DNA of 64,000 nucleotides from Actimicrobium antarcticum (GCF_039536745.1 NZ_BAAAZE010000012.1:124001-188000), one strand, 5' to 3'; shown: positions 43,832-53,796, counted from the stretch's first letter. The notes: generated by a model not told the origin, from the letters alone. Numbers and translations are program-made.

Positions 43832-45224
43832 CGCCGCGACCGCGCCGGTCGTGGTGGTCGAGCGCAAGCGGGTGGTCTGGTGCAATCACATAGCGACTGG
43901 CTCCGGCATTGCGCCGGGCATGTCGGAGGCCAATGCCTGGAGCATGAATGCGCAGCTGCTGGCACTGCCGCGCGCACCAGCACAGGAAAGTGCGGCGCTA
44001 CAGGAAGCGGCGTTGTGGGCCTTGCATTTCACGCCACAAGTGGTGGTGCAACCGGCCGGGTTGTTGCTCGACATCGATGCCAGCCTGCGACTGTTTGATG
44101 GCTTTGAGAAGCTGTCCGGGCAGCTTGCCAGCGGCATCGTTGATCTGGGATTGCAGGCGCAACTGGCCTGTGCGCCGACGGCTGGTGCGGCCTGGCTGCT
44201 GGCGCGCAGTGCCGGCGACTGGTGCGACAAGACGCTGGTCGAGATGCTGGCACCGATTCCGCTGAACGTGATCGAGAGCGCGCGCAAGCATCTGGAGTCG
44301 CTGTATGGCATCGGTTGCCACACGCTCGGACAACTGCGGCGGATGCCACGCGCCGGCATCGCCCGGCGTTTTGGCAACGACCTGCTGCGTGAAGTCGACC
44401 GTGCCTATGGCGACGAAGCCGAAGCGCATGCCTGGTTCACTGCACCCGCCACCTTCGATGTGCGACTGGAATTGCCCGCGCCGGTGTCCCATACCGAAGC
44501 GCTGCTATTTGCAGCGCGCCGCTTGCTGCTGCAACTGACCGGCTGGCTCAATGCCCACCAGTCGGCAATCAACAGCATCACGTTGTGGCTGCATCACGAA
44601 CCGACCCGTCAGCGCGATCATCGCAGTACGCCGGTACGTATTCAGCTGGCCGTTGCCAGCCGTGATCCGGATCACCTGACGCTGTTGCTGCGTGAACGTC
44701 TGGGGCAAGTCGCGCTGGTCGATTCGGTAATTGAACTGTCGCTGGCGGCTGACCAGATCGTTGCGCTGGCCACGCCCAACCAGGAACTGTTCGCTACGGC
44801 AGCGGCGCAGGCAGAAAGCGTCGGCCTGCTGGTCGAGCGTCTGCAAAGCCGGTTGGGTGCGCAGTGTGTACATCAGCTATCACTGATGGCCGATCACCGT
44901 CCTGAAAAAAGTTTCCGGTTGCTGCCGGTGGGAGCGCGACGCGAGCGCATCAACGCACTGCCAACCCAGCCAATTGCAGCTCGCCCGACCTGGCTGCTGA
45001 CCAAGCCGTTGCCGTTGATCACACGCCAGCACAAACCGTTTTACCAAAGTCCGTTGACGCTGCTGGCCGGCCCCGAGCGGATCGAAGCCGGCTGGTGGGA
45101 TGACGACCTGGCGCTACGCGATTACTTCATCGCCGAAAATGAAACCCACGCGCTGCTGTGGATTTTTCGGTTGCGGGCGGTGGATGCTGGTAGCGGGTGG
45201 TTTTTGCATGGGTACTTTGCGTGA
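43767..45224 (+). CDS. imuB: ImuB, inactive Y-family polymerase-like protein
   Basis: A 485-residue protein of the DinB/UmuC fold. It starts LWIALHFPQLPLDTVL where active Y-family enzymes have an acidic catalytic patch (HIDMDxF), so it lacks catalysis, as in known ImuB. The N-terminal lid/palm (VVVVERKRVVWCNHIATGSGIAPGMSEANAWSM) and the helix-hairpin-helix region (LESLYGIGCHTLGQLRRMPRAGIARRFG) are clear. The start overlaps imuA. ImuB bridges the beta clamp and DnaE2. No dnaE2 gene follows, so it must lie elsewhere or be absent. Confidence 0.9.
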   Translation: MLWIALHFPQLPLDTVLRCRPDAATAPVVVVERKRVVWCNHIATGSGIAPGMSEANAWSMNAQLLALPRAPAQESAALQEAALWALHFTPQVVVQPAGLLLDIDASLRLFDGFEKLSGQLASGIVDLGLQAQLACAPTAGAAWLLARSAGDWCDKTLVEMLAPIPLNVIESARKHLESLYGIGCHTLGQLRRMPRAGIARRFGNDLLREVDRAYGDEAEAHAWFTAPATFDVRLELPAPVSHTEALLFAARRLLLQLTGWLNAHQSAINSITLWLHHEPTRQRDHRSTPVRIQLAVASRDPDHLTLLLRERLGQVALVDSVIELSLAADQIVALATPNQELFATAAAQAESVGLLVERLQSRLGAQCVHQLSLMADHRPEKSFRLLPVGARRERINALPTQPIAARPTWLLTKPLPLITRQHKPFYQSPLTLLAGPERIEAGWWDDDLALRDYFIAENETHALLWIFRLRAVDAGSGWFLHGYFA

Positions 45225-45426
45225 CGTACACGCACGGACATGGCTGGTGCACTGATGGCGAAGGCTTGTTGATATTGATTCACCAGCAGCCAAGCTTGCC
45301 ATGGAGACTTAATTTATTTTTGGAAATAATCGTCACCAGAATGTCAATTTGCCATTACCCTGCACACTGCAACAAAACGGGATTTGAAACTAACGACGTT
45401 GGAATTCGCCAGTATGGAGAACGTAA

Positions 45427-45723
45427 TTGAAAAATATTTACGTAATGAGTCTTGCTGGTCTACTGGCATTGATTGGCACTGTCGTGGGGATTACCGCCTA
45501 TTTTGGACTGCCGATCTGGCTCACCCTGATTGGCATTGGCATGGTTAGTTTTGGCTGCTTGATGTTGCTAGCCGATATGAGTCGTCCGAATGGCGGCCCC
45601 CCCGATACCAAAACAATGGTCCAGCTATTTGTTTTGTTTCTTCCCGTTATGCCTGTCCTGCTGCCCATCCTGCTGATCCTGTTTATGGTGTTATTTGTAA
45701 AGCAAAAACTATTGCGGCGATAA
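45427..45723 (+). CDS. Small multi-pass membrane protein of unknown function
   Basis: A 98-residue protein with three hydrophobic segments: about residues 7-25, 29-48 and 66-90, the last one long. The start is TTG, supported by GGAGA at 45416-45420, six bases upstream. Between the second and third segment is a polar loop (DMSRPNGGPPDTK). I recognise no family. It is alone on the plus strand, convergent with purL. Confidence 0.55.
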   Translation: MKNIYVMSLAGLLALIGTVVGITAYFGLPIWLTLIGIGMVSFGCLMLLADMSRPNGGPPDTKTMVQLFVLFLPVMPVLLPILLILFMVLFVKQKLLRR

Positions 45724-45749
45724 GGTTGACTCCGCTGCGGTCTGACAGG

Positions 45750-45800
45750 TTGGGCTTGCAGCCCGGCGTTCGTCCTGTAACCGCAGGGTTGCAAGCCCAA
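45750..45800. repeat. 15-bp inverted repeat, possible terminator between convergent genes
   Basis: TTGGGCTTGCAGCCC (45750-45764) and GGGTTGCAAGCCCAA (45786-45800) pair with one mismatch around a 21-base loop. It lies between the small membrane protein gene and the end of purL. No T tract follows. It may be a bidirectional terminator or a REP-like unit. Confidence 0.5.
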
Positions 45801-45894
45801 CGTGGGTCGGGTTATGGCAAGGGTCGCTGCTGCCAGCGCTTTCATTCACCATTGGGACGCAAACCTGAAAACCATTCAGGCTCGGCCATCCCGC

Positions 45895-48800
45895 TCACCC
45901 CACCCACTTGCGCGCATTCCGAAACATCCGCATCCACGGCGCATCCTCGCCCCACTGTTCCGGATGCCATGAGTGCAGCGACGTGCGGAACACCCGTTCT
46001 GCGTGCGGCATCAGCACCGTAAAGCGACCATCCGGCGTGGTCACCGAGGTAATGCCATCAGGCGAACCGTTCGGGTTATACGGATAGCTTTCCGTAACCT
46101 CACCCTTGTTATCGACATAGCGCAATGCCACCAGCGCCGTATCGATATCACCGGTCAGCGAAAAGTCGGCATAGCCTTCGCCATGCGCCACGGCAATCGG
46201 CGTCATGGTGCCGGCCATGCCTTCGAAGAAAATCGATGGCGACTCGGTGATTTCAACCATGCCGAAGCGGGCTTCGAACTGTTCCGATTTGTTGCGGGTG
46301 AATTTGGGCCACGCTTGCGCACCGGGAATGATGGATTTCAGGTTGCTCATCATCTGGCAACCGTTGCAGATACCCAGACCAAATGTATCGGTGCGCTGGA
46401 AAAACAGCGCGAACTGCTCGGCCAGGGCCGGATTGAACAGGATGGTCTTGGCCCAGCCTTCGCCTGCGCCGAGTACGTCGCCATACGAAAAACCACCCAC
46501 CGCAATCACGCCCTTGAAATCGGCCAGCCGCGCACGACCGGCGATCAGATCGCTCATATGCACGTCGACGGCGGTGAAGCCGGCCTTGTGCATTACGTAG
46601 GCGGTTTCGATATGCGAGTTCACACCCTGCTCACGCAGGATCGCGACCTTCGGCCGTACGCCGGTGGCGATAAACGGTGCCGCGATGTCTTCCTGCGGGT
46701 CGAAGCTCAGGACCGGCGTGATGCCAGGATCGGTCTTGTCGGGGATGCGCGCATATTCGGCATCGGCACATTCCGGATTGTCGCGCAGGCGTGCGATGCG
46801 CCAGCTGGTCTCACTCCAGAAATGATGCAGGTCGATGCGTGGCTGCTGGTAGATCACCTTGGCGTCACGGGTAAATTCGATCATGCCACGCTCATTGAGC
46901 TTGCCGATAATGTGGCTGCAGGCACCCAGGTTGAAGCTGCGCAGCACGTTCATGGCATCGGATTTTTGTTCGGCGCGGACCTGGATGACGGCACCCAGTT
47001 CTTCGCTGAACAAGGCGCGCAAGGTCAGTTCGTTGCGCCGCTCGCCGACTTGCGAGGCCCAGTTTTTGGAGTCGCCCCAGTCGGCGGCGTGCTCGCTTTC
47101 CATGGCCAGGATATCGAGGTTGACGGTGATACCAGCGCGACCGGCAAACGCCATTTCGCACAGAGTGGCAAACAGTCCGCCATCGGAACGGTCGTGATAG
47201 GCCAGCAGAAGCTGATCCGAATTGAGTTGCTGGATTGCGCTGAAAAACGCCTTCAGGTCGTCTGCGCTATCGACATCCGGCGTGCTGTCGCCGAGTTGCT
47301 GGTAGACCTGCGCCAGCGCCGACGCGCCGATGCGGTTTTTGCCACGGCCGAGGTCGATCACGATCAGTGCGGTGTCACCAACGTCGGTACGCAATTGCGG
47401 CGTCAGCGAGCGGCGGATATCCTGCACCGGCGCAAAGGCCGAGACAATCAGCGAAATCGGCGAGGTCACCGATTTGTCGGCTGCCTCGTCTTTCCAGGTG
47501 GTGCGCATCGACAGCGAATCCTTGCCGACCGGGATGCTGATGCCGAGTGCCGGGCACAGTTCCATGCCGATGGCCTTGACGGTATCGAACAGCGCGGCGT
47601 CCTGGCCGGGTTGACCGCAAGCGGCCATCCAGTTGGCCGACAGTTTGATGTCGGAGATGTCGCCAATCGCAGCAGCGGCAATGTTGGTGATGGCTTCGCC
47701 GACCGCCATGCGGCCCGAGGCAGCAGCGTTGATCACGGCCAGCGGCGTGCGCTCGCCCATCGACATCGCTTCACCGAGATAGCCTTCGAAACTCATGGCC
47801 GTCACAGCGCAATCGGCCACCGGCACCTGCCACGGCCCGACCATCTGGTCGCGCACGCTGGTGGCGCCGACAGTGCGGTCACCAATCGTGATCAGGAAAG
47901 ATTTGTCGCCCACGGTCGGCAAGCGCAACACGCGCTGGCCGGCATTGATCAGGTCGATGCCGGTCAGGTCGACAGGCGGGAATGTCTGCGCGACGTGGCG
48001 CACATCGCGATGCATTTTTGGCGGCTTGCCGAGCAGGACATCCATCGGCATGTCGACCGGATTGTTGCCATGCGCCGGATCGATCACTTTCAACTGGCGC
48101 TCTTCGGTGGCGGTGCCGACAACCGCAAACAGGCAGCGCTCGCGCTCACAGAAATACTGGAACAGCGCCAGGCTGTCGGGTGCAATCGCCAGCACGTAGC
48201 GCTCTTGCGATTCATTACTCCAGATTTCCTTTGGTGCCATGCCGCTTTCTTCCAGCGGCACTTTGCGCAAGTCAAAGATCGCGCCACGTTTGGCATCGTT
48301 GGTGATTTCAGGGAAGGCATTCGACAGGCCACCGGCACCGACATCGTGGATCGACAGGACCGGATTCTCGGCGCCCATCTGCCAGCAGCAATTGATGACT
48401 TCCTGCGCACGCCGTTCCATCTCCGGATTGCCGCGCTGGACCGAATCGAAATCCAGGTCTGCGGTATTGGTGCCGGTCGCCATCGACGACGCTGCACTGC
48501 CGCCCATGCCGATGCGCATGCCGGGACCACCCAGCTGGATCAGCAGGCTGCCGACCGGCAGGTCGTTCTTTTTGGTGTGCTGGTCGGCGATGCTGCCGAT
48601 GCCGCCGGCGATCATGATCGGCTTGTGATAGCCGTACACGGTGCCAGCGACATTCTGTTCGTAGGTACGGAAATAGCCACCCAGGATAGGGCGACCGAAT
48701 TCATTGTTGAAGGCGGCTGCACCGATCGGGCCATCGATCATGATCTGCAGCGCCGAAGCGATCCGGTCCGGTTTGCCGTAGGGGTGACTAACCGATTCGG

Positions 48801-49896
48801 GCGTAGTCACATCGTGGGCGTTTTCCCAGTTGTGTATGGCACCCGGCAACATCAGGTTCGATACCGTGAAACCGCACAGGCCGGCTTTCGGCTTGGCACC
48901 ACGGCCGGTCGCACCTTCATCGCGAATCTCGCCACCGGCACCGGTGGCCGCGCCCGGGAATGGCGCAATCGCAGTCGGGTGATTGTGTGTCTCGACCTTC
49001 ATCAGGATATGGGTCAGCTCTTGCGAAGGGGCGTATTCATTGCCCGCAGCCGCACCGCGCGGATAAAACCGCATCACGCTGGCGCCTTCGATGATCGACG
49101 AGTTGTCGCTGTAGGCCACGATGGTGCCCTGCGGATGCAGCTCGTGGGTGTTCTTGATCATGCCGAACAGCGTCTTCGACTGCGCCACGCCGTCGATGGT
49201 CCAGTCGGCATTGAAAATCTTGTGGCGACAATGTTCGGAATTGGCCTGCGCGAACATCATCAGTTCGACATCGGTCGGATTGCGACCGGCGCGGGTGAAG
49301 GCCTCGGCCAGATAGGTGATTTCGTCGTCCGACAAGGCCAGCCCGAGTTCGCTGTTGGCGTTGACCAGCGCGGCCTTGCCGCCGCCGATCAGGTCGATCG
49401 ATTCGAGCGGTTTGGCATCGAGCTCGCGGAACAGGTCGGCGGCATCATCGGGATGTCGCAGCACCATCTCGGTCATGCGGTCATGCAGCGCATCGGCCAC
49501 GCCGCGCACGCTGGCGTCGGCCAGATGCTTGACGCCGCGCAGCAGGCCGGCCTTGACACGGATGTGATACACGATGCCGCGCTCGATGCGGTGGATTTGC
49601 TGAAGGCCGCAATTATGCGCGATGTCCGTGGCTTTGCTGGCCCATGGCGAAATCGTTCCGAAACGTGGAATCACGACAAACTCGTCACCGTCGGCGACAC
49701 CCGAAAATGGCTCGCCGTAGGTCAGCAAGCCTTTGAGCCGGTCACTGTCCTGATGCGACAGTTCGCTGCCGTTGCCGATGAAATGCAGATAGCGGCCCGT
49801 GACCGAAATGATCGCGTGATCAACCTTCTGCAGTTGCGCTAAAAGACGTTGGGAACGAAAAGCGGAGAGCGCGTTGGAGCCCGGCAAAATCAACAT
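45895..49896 (-). CDS. purL: Phosphoribosylformylglycinamidine synthase
   Basis: A 1333-residue single-chain PurL, the large form of proteobacteria. It converts FGAR, glutamine and ATP to FGAM in purine synthesis. The N-terminal substrate-binding part and two AIRS-like halves show MMFAQANSEHCRHKIFNADW, ETHNHPTAIAPFPGAATGAGGEIRDEGATGRGAKPK, and GKDSLSMRT. The C-terminal glutaminase has the nucleophile in FGLGICNGCQMM and the histidine in PHAERVFR. It is transcribed alone from a promoter near 49958. Confidence 0.96.
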   Translation of the reverse strand: MLILPGSNALSAFRSQRLLAQLQKVDHAIISVTGRYLHFIGNGSELSHQDSDRLKGLLTYGEPFSGVADGDEFVVIPRFGTISPWASKATDIAHNCGLQQIHRIERGIVYHIRVKAGLLRGVKHLADASVRGVADALHDRMTEMVLRHPDDAADLFRELDAKPLESIDLIGGGKAALVNANSELGLALSDDEITYLAEAFTRAGRNPTDVELMMFAQANSEHCRHKIFNADWTIDGVAQSKTLFGMIKNTHELHPQGTIVAYSDNSSIIEGASVMRFYPRGAAAGNEYAPSQELTHILMKVETHNHPTAIAPFPGAATGAGGEIRDEGATGRGAKPKAGLCGFTVSNLMLPGAIHNWENAHDVTTPESVSHPYGKPDRIASALQIMIDGPIGAAAFNNEFGRPILGGYFRTYEQNVAGTVYGYHKPIMIAGGIGSIADQHTKKNDLPVGSLLIQLGGPGMRIGMGGSAASSMATGTNTADLDFDSVQRGNPEMERRAQEVINCCWQMGAENPVLSIHDVGAGGLSNAFPEITNDAKRGAIFDLRKVPLEESGMAPKEIWSNESQERYVLAIAPDSLALFQYFCERERCLFAVVGTATEERQLKVIDPAHGNNPVDMPMDVLLGKPPKMHRDVRHVAQTFPPVDLTGIDLINAGQRVLRLPTVGDKSFLITIGDRTVGATSVRDQMVGPWQVPVADCAVTAMSFEGYLGEAMSMGERTPLAVINAAASGRMAVGEAITNIAAAAIGDISDIKLSANWMAACGQPGQDAALFDTVKAIGMELCPALGISIPVGKDSLSMRTTWKDEAADKSVTSPISLIVSAFAPVQDIRRSLTPQLRTDVGDTALIVIDLGRGKNRIGASALAQVYQQLGDSTPDVDSADDLKAFFSAIQQLNSDQLLLAYHDRSDGGLFATLCEMAFAGRAGITVNLDILAMESEHAADWGDSKNWASQVGERRNELTLRALFSEELGAVIQVRAEQKSDAMNVLRSFNLGACSHIIGKLNERGMIEFTRDAKVIYQQPRIDLHHFWSETSWRIARLRDNPECADAEYARIPDKTDPGITPVLSFDPQEDIAAPFIATGVRPKVAILREQGVNSHIETAYVMHKAGFTAVDVHMSDLIAGRARLADFKGVIAVGGFSYGDVLGAGEGWAKTILFNPALAEQFALFFQRTDTFGLGICNGCQMMSNLKSIIPGAQAWPKFTRNKSEQFEARFGMVEITESPSIFFEGMAGTMTPIAVAHGEGYADFSLTGDIDTALVALRYVDNKGEVTESYPYNPNGSPDGITSVTTPDGRFTVLMPHAERVFRTSLHSWHPEQWGEDAPWMRMFRNARKWVG

Positions 49897-49957
49897 GGCA
49901 TGAGGAGAGTTGTGGTGATACCGCAGACGGCATCACGGTGTGGAACGGAAAACGCGA

Positions 49958-49986
49958 ATTATACCGTGCCGCATCAGTGCCGGTAA
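49958..49986 (-). promoter_or_regulatory. Predicted purL promoter
   Basis: On the minus strand a perfect -10 element TATAAT (plus-strand ATTATA at 49958-49963) lies about 60 bases before the purL ATG. A weak -35 TTACCG (49981-49986) is spaced 17 bases from it. Confidence 0.5.
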
Positions 49987-50074
49987 TCCATGCAACGCTC
50001 GGGCATTGATCTTTTCCAATCCGCTGCCGGCTTCGCCATCATTGGTGACATGCCACCGACTTATGCCCGCTTTC

Positions 50075-50095
50075 TGTGAATAACATTGTGCATAA
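50075..50095 (-). promoter_or_regulatory. Pair of DnaA-box-like sequences
   Basis: On the minus strand TTATGCACA (50087-50095) and TTATTCACA (50075-50083) both fit the DnaA-box consensus TTATNCACA, in the same direction and three bases apart. The position between purL and an amidase gene suggests a regulatory or titration site rather than an origin, since no replication genes are here. Confidence 0.55.
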
Positions 50096-50293
50096 CCGTG
50101 TGGAACGCTGTCGCAAGCCAGTCGCGGTGCCGGATTGCGGCGCTGCCTCTTTTATAGGCAACAGATCACGATGACCTGATCTGGTGGCAAGCCGACATGC
50201 ATAAGGCTTGCGCGACAGAAAACTCGTGACGGCGAAATCGTTACTCTGTGCTATCTTTTTTCGACCGCTGATCATCAGAAAGATCCCGCCTTC

Positions 50294-51616
50294 ATGCCCA
50301 AGCAACGCCTTTCCAGCATCCCTGCCCTCGGCCAGGAGAAGCGCCTGCCCCTGATCGAAGCCAGCCTCGCCGCGGCAACAAACAGCAGCGCCGTATTCAC
50401 CCGCCTGTATCCCGACGCAGCCCTCGCCGCCGCACGCCATGCCGATGCGATGCATGTCGCTGGCGTGACGCCACTGTCGGCACTGGCCGGCTTGCCGGTG
50501 TCGATCAAGGATTTGCTGGACGTGGCAGGCGAAGCGACGCTGGCAGGATCGACGGTGCTGCGCGACGCCACCCCCGCCCTGCACGACGCGCCCGTGGTGC
50601 AACGCTTGCGGCGGGCTGGCGCTGCGATCATCGGCAAGACCAACATGACCGAGTTTGCGTTTTCGGGTGTCGGGCTCAATCCACATTACGGCACACCGGA
50701 CAATCCGGCCGATGCACTGGTCGCACGGATTCCGGGTGGCTCGTCCTCGGGCGCAGCGGTCTCGGTCGCTGCCGGCATCTGCGTGGCGGCGATCGGCTCC
50801 GACACCGGCGGCTCGATCCGGATACCGGCGGCGTTTTGTGGGCTGGTGGGCTTCAAGTCGACCGCCCGGCGCGTGCCGACACGCGGCGCCATCCCGCTTT
50901 CCACCACACTCGACACGATTTGCGCGATGACCCGCTCGGTCGATGATTGCGTGCTGGTCGATAGCCTGATTGCCGACACGCCGCTGATCGTCAAATCCAT
51001 ATCGCTGGCCGGTTTGCGACTGGCGATACCGCAAGCCATCGTGCTCGATCAGATGGAGGACCATGTCGCGCGCAGCTTTGCGGCTGCGCTGTCAAGACTG
51101 TCGGCGGCGGGTGCCGTCATCCTCGATACGCCACTGGCAGAGCTCGATGAGTTCATCGCACTAAGTCAGTTTTCGGGGGCGGAAGCGTATGCATGGCATC
51201 GCGCTTTGCTGGCACGCTCCGGTAACGGCTACGACCCGCGTGTGGGCAAGCGCATCGCCTACGGCGCCGGCATGAGTGCGGCCGACTACATCCACCTGCA
51301 CCTGGCACGCGACAACTGGATCGTGCGGATGGAACAGGCGATGGCGCCATTCGATGCGCTCATCCTGCCGACGGTGCCGATCGTCGCGCCTCCCACGGCA
51401 TGGCTGGAAGCGTCGGACGAGGTGTACTTCCGCATCAATAATCTGGTGTTGCGCAATACCGCCTGGGTCAATTTGCTGGATGGTTGCGCCGTATCACTGC
51501 CGTGCCATGCGGACGGAACGCTGCCGGTCGGCTTGTCGGTGGTCGGTGCGGCGATGGCGGATGCACGGATTTTATCGATCGCCAGAGTGATTGCTGCGGC
51601 GCTGGAATCCGCGTAG
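50294..51616 (+). CDS. Amidase-signature family enzyme
   Basis: A 440-residue amidase. The catalytic Lys is in LPVSIKDLLDVAG, the glycine/serine region is RIPGGSSSGAAVSVAAG with the cis-Ser, and the nucleophile Ser is in GSDTGGSIRIPAAFCGLVGFKST. It hydrolyses an amide bond; substrate class (GatA-like, AtzF-like, indoleacetamide type) cannot be settled. No gatB or gatC is adjacent, so it is not likely to be the tRNA amidotransferase subunit. It is cytoplasmic, with the start at 50294 matching the family N-terminus. Confidence 0.88.
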   Translation: MPKQRLSSIPALGQEKRLPLIEASLAAATNSSAVFTRLYPDAALAAARHADAMHVAGVTPLSALAGLPVSIKDLLDVAGEATLAGSTVLRDATPALHDAPVVQRLRRAGAAIIGKTNMTEFAFSGVGLNPHYGTPDNPADALVARIPGGSSSGAAVSVAAGICVAAIGSDTGGSIRIPAAFCGLVGFKSTARRVPTRGAIPLSTTLDTICAMTRSVDDCVLVDSLIADTPLIVKSISLAGLRLAIPQAIVLDQMEDHVARSFAAALSRLSAAGAVILDTPLAELDEFIALSQFSGAEAYAWHRALLARSGNGYDPRVGKRIAYGAGMSAADYIHLHLARDNWIVRMEQAMAPFDALILPTVPIVAPPTAWLEASDEVYFRINNLVLRNTAWVNLLDGCAVSLPCHADGTLPVGLSVVGAAMADARILSIARVIAAALESA

Positions 51617-51661
51617 TTCTCTCGCCAAATAATGATGTGCCCATGAGCCCGCTCTGCTCCC

Positions 51662-53701
51662 ATGCAAAGGAATGAAAACGTGTTGAACCACTTGCTCCCC
51701 CAGCCTTTACGTACTGTGACCCTCGCCGCCACGCTGCTGATGGCCTGTCTGTCCGCGTCCGCACACACCGGGCCGGAGGACGTCATTGCCCCCAACCCGC
51801 ACCTGACCGCCGAAGGCATTCCGCCGATTCCCGCCGCGATGGCGCAACTGGCCGGACGCTACAACGATTTCCGGTCACGCGTGCTGCTCGACTGGCATCC
51901 GACCCGGCGTGAAATGCTGGTCGCCACCCGTACCAGCGGCGTGGGCGTGCAAGTCCATCTGTTGCGTAAACCCATGGGCGAACTGGAACAGCTGACCGAT
52001 TATCCGGACCCGGTGCGCGCCGCCTGGTTCGAGCCAAAGAACGGCAGCTACATCCTGTTTGAAAAAGACGAAGGCGGTAGCGAAGCCAGCCAGCTGTTCC
52101 GGATGGATCTGGCCACCCGCAAGGTCACGCTGCTGACCGACCCGAACGAAAAGCACGGTGCCGGCGAATGGAACCACGCAAAGGATCGTGTGCTGGTCTA
52201 TTCCACCCAGCTCGACAAGACCGCCGGTGCCGCCCGACGCGCCGACGTCACCACCGAACTCTGGCTGCTCGATCCGCTGCAGCCTGGCGCCAAACGCAAA
52301 ATCGCGTCGCTACCGGGCGGTGGCTGGAGCGAAGTACCAGCGCAATGGTCGCGCGATGACCGCCAGCTGGTGGCCACCAATTTTGTCTCGGCCAATGAAA
52401 GCACGGTCTGGCTGATCGATGTGGCCAGCGGTGCGCGACGCCAGATACTGCCTGCGCCGGGAGCCGTCAGCGTGCCGGTCTTTTACGGCGAAGTGCATTT
52501 TTCGCGCGATGACAAGAGCCTGCTGGCGACCTCGGATGCGGCTGGCGAATTCCAGCAACTGGTGCGCATCGACCTGGCCACACGCAAGCAAACCATCCTG
52601 TCAAAAAAGATCGCCTGGGACGTAACCCATGTCGAACCGGCCAGCCTGAACGATCGGGTTGCCACCGTCGTCAACAACGATGGCATGTCCGAGCTACATC
52701 TGTTCGATGCGGCACACGGGCGCGAATTGCCACACCCGGCGCTGCCATCCGGTGCGGTCTCGCGCATCAAATGGCGCACTGCCGATGAACTGGGACTGAG
52801 CCTGAATTCGGCCCGCAGCCCGGGCGAAGTGATGACGCTGAACCTGCGCACCGGCGCCACCGAACAATGGACCGCGCCCACTGCCGGCATCGATACCGGC
52901 AGCTTTCGCGATGCGGCCATCGTGCGCTGGAAGAGCTTTGACAACCGCATGATCAGCGGCATCATGTCGCGCCCCGAAGCACGCGCCGACGGCAAATTCA
53001 AAGGCCCGCGCCCGGTCGTGATCCAGATCCATGGCGGCCCCGAAAGCCAGGCGCGACTGGGCTTTTTGGGTCGCATCAATTATCTGGTCAACGAGCTTGG
53101 CATTGCCGTGATCCAGCCGAATGTGCGTGGCTCGACCGGCTACGGCAAATCCTTCCTGAAGCTCGACAATGGCATGCTGCGCGAAGACTCGGTCAAGGAT
53201 ATCGGTGCCTTGCTGGACTGGATTGCCACCCAGCCCGACCTCGATCCGACGCGGGTGGTCGTGATGGGCGGCAGTTACGGTGGCTACATGAGCCTGGCGG
53301 TATCGACCAATTATGCAGACCGGATTACCGGCTCGGTGGATGTGGTCGGCATCTCCAGTTTTGTCAGTTTTCTGGAACGTACCGAAAGCTATCGGCGCGA
53401 CCTGCGTCGGGTCGAATACGGCGATGAACGTGATCCGGCGATGCGCGCTTTCATGGAACGGATCGCGCCACTGAACAATGCCCAAAAAATCACCAAACCT
53501 CTATTTGTGGTGCAGGGAAAAAACGATCCGCGCGTGCCGTTGAACGAAGCCGAGCAGATCGTCGAGCGGGTCCGCAAGAATGGCGTGCCGGTCTGGTATC
53601 TGATGGCAGACAACGAAGGGCACGGGTTTGCGCGCAAGCCGAATGCCGATTTTTACTTTTTTTCGCTGGTGCGGTTTCTGGAAGAGTACTTATTGCGCTG
53701 A
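51662..53701 (+). CDS. Exported prolyl oligopeptidase-type S9 peptidase
   Basis: A 679-residue exported serine peptidase. The signal peptide (TVTLAATLLMACLSASA) is cleaved before HTGPED. A beta-propeller of about 400 residues is followed by an alpha/beta-hydrolase domain with nucleophile VVMGGSYGGYMSLAV, Asp GKNDPRVPL and His DNEGHGFAR. ATG 51662 may be too early: AAGGA at 51666-51670 stands 9 bases before an in-frame GTG at 51680, which is another good start. It would cut short peptides in the periplasm. It follows the amidase gene after 45 bases. Confidence 0.9.
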   Translation: MQRNENVLNHLLPQPLRTVTLAATLLMACLSASAHTGPEDVIAPNPHLTAEGIPPIPAAMAQLAGRYNDFRSRVLLDWHPTRREMLVATRTSGVGVQVHLLRKPMGELEQLTDYPDPVRAAWFEPKNGSYILFEKDEGGSEASQLFRMDLATRKVTLLTDPNEKHGAGEWNHAKDRVLVYSTQLDKTAGAARRADVTTELWLLDPLQPGAKRKIASLPGGGWSEVPAQWSRDDRQLVATNFVSANESTVWLIDVASGARRQILPAPGAVSVPVFYGEVHFSRDDKSLLATSDAAGEFQQLVRIDLATRKQTILSKKIAWDVTHVEPASLNDRVATVVNNDGMSELHLFDAAHGRELPHPALPSGAVSRIKWRTADELGLSLNSARSPGEVMTLNLRTGATEQWTAPTAGIDTGSFRDAAIVRWKSFDNRMISGIMSRPEARADGKFKGPRPVVIQIHGGPESQARLGFLGRINYLVNELGIAVIQPNVRGSTGYGKSFLKLDNGMLREDSVKDIGALLDWIATQPDLDPTRVVVMGGSYGGYMSLAVSTNYADRITGSVDVVGISSFVSFLERTESYRRDLRRVEYGDERDPAMRAFMERIAPLNNAQKITKPLFVVQGKNDPRVPLNEAEQIVERVRKNGVPVWYLMADNEGHGFARKPNADFYFFSLVRFLEEYLLR

Positions 53702-53796
53702 TTTTTTATTGTGCTGATCCGTGATGACAGACTGGTCGTGTGATAACTTGCGCGCCAGCCCTGTTTTTATGCCTGACAACCTGATCGCCTGACGCC

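Larger units (their letters stand above)
49897..50293. other. Divergent intergenic region between purL and the amidase gene
   Basis: This region of 397 bases has no gene that I can support. It contains a likely purL promoter and two adjacent DnaA-box-like sequences (50075-50095), both given separately. Confidence 0.5.

Noticed and set aside
45973..49842. Very long open frame antisense to purL (about 1290 codons)
   Set aside because: It is the mirror of high-GC codon use in purL; the protein is rich in Arg, His and Asp without any family feature.
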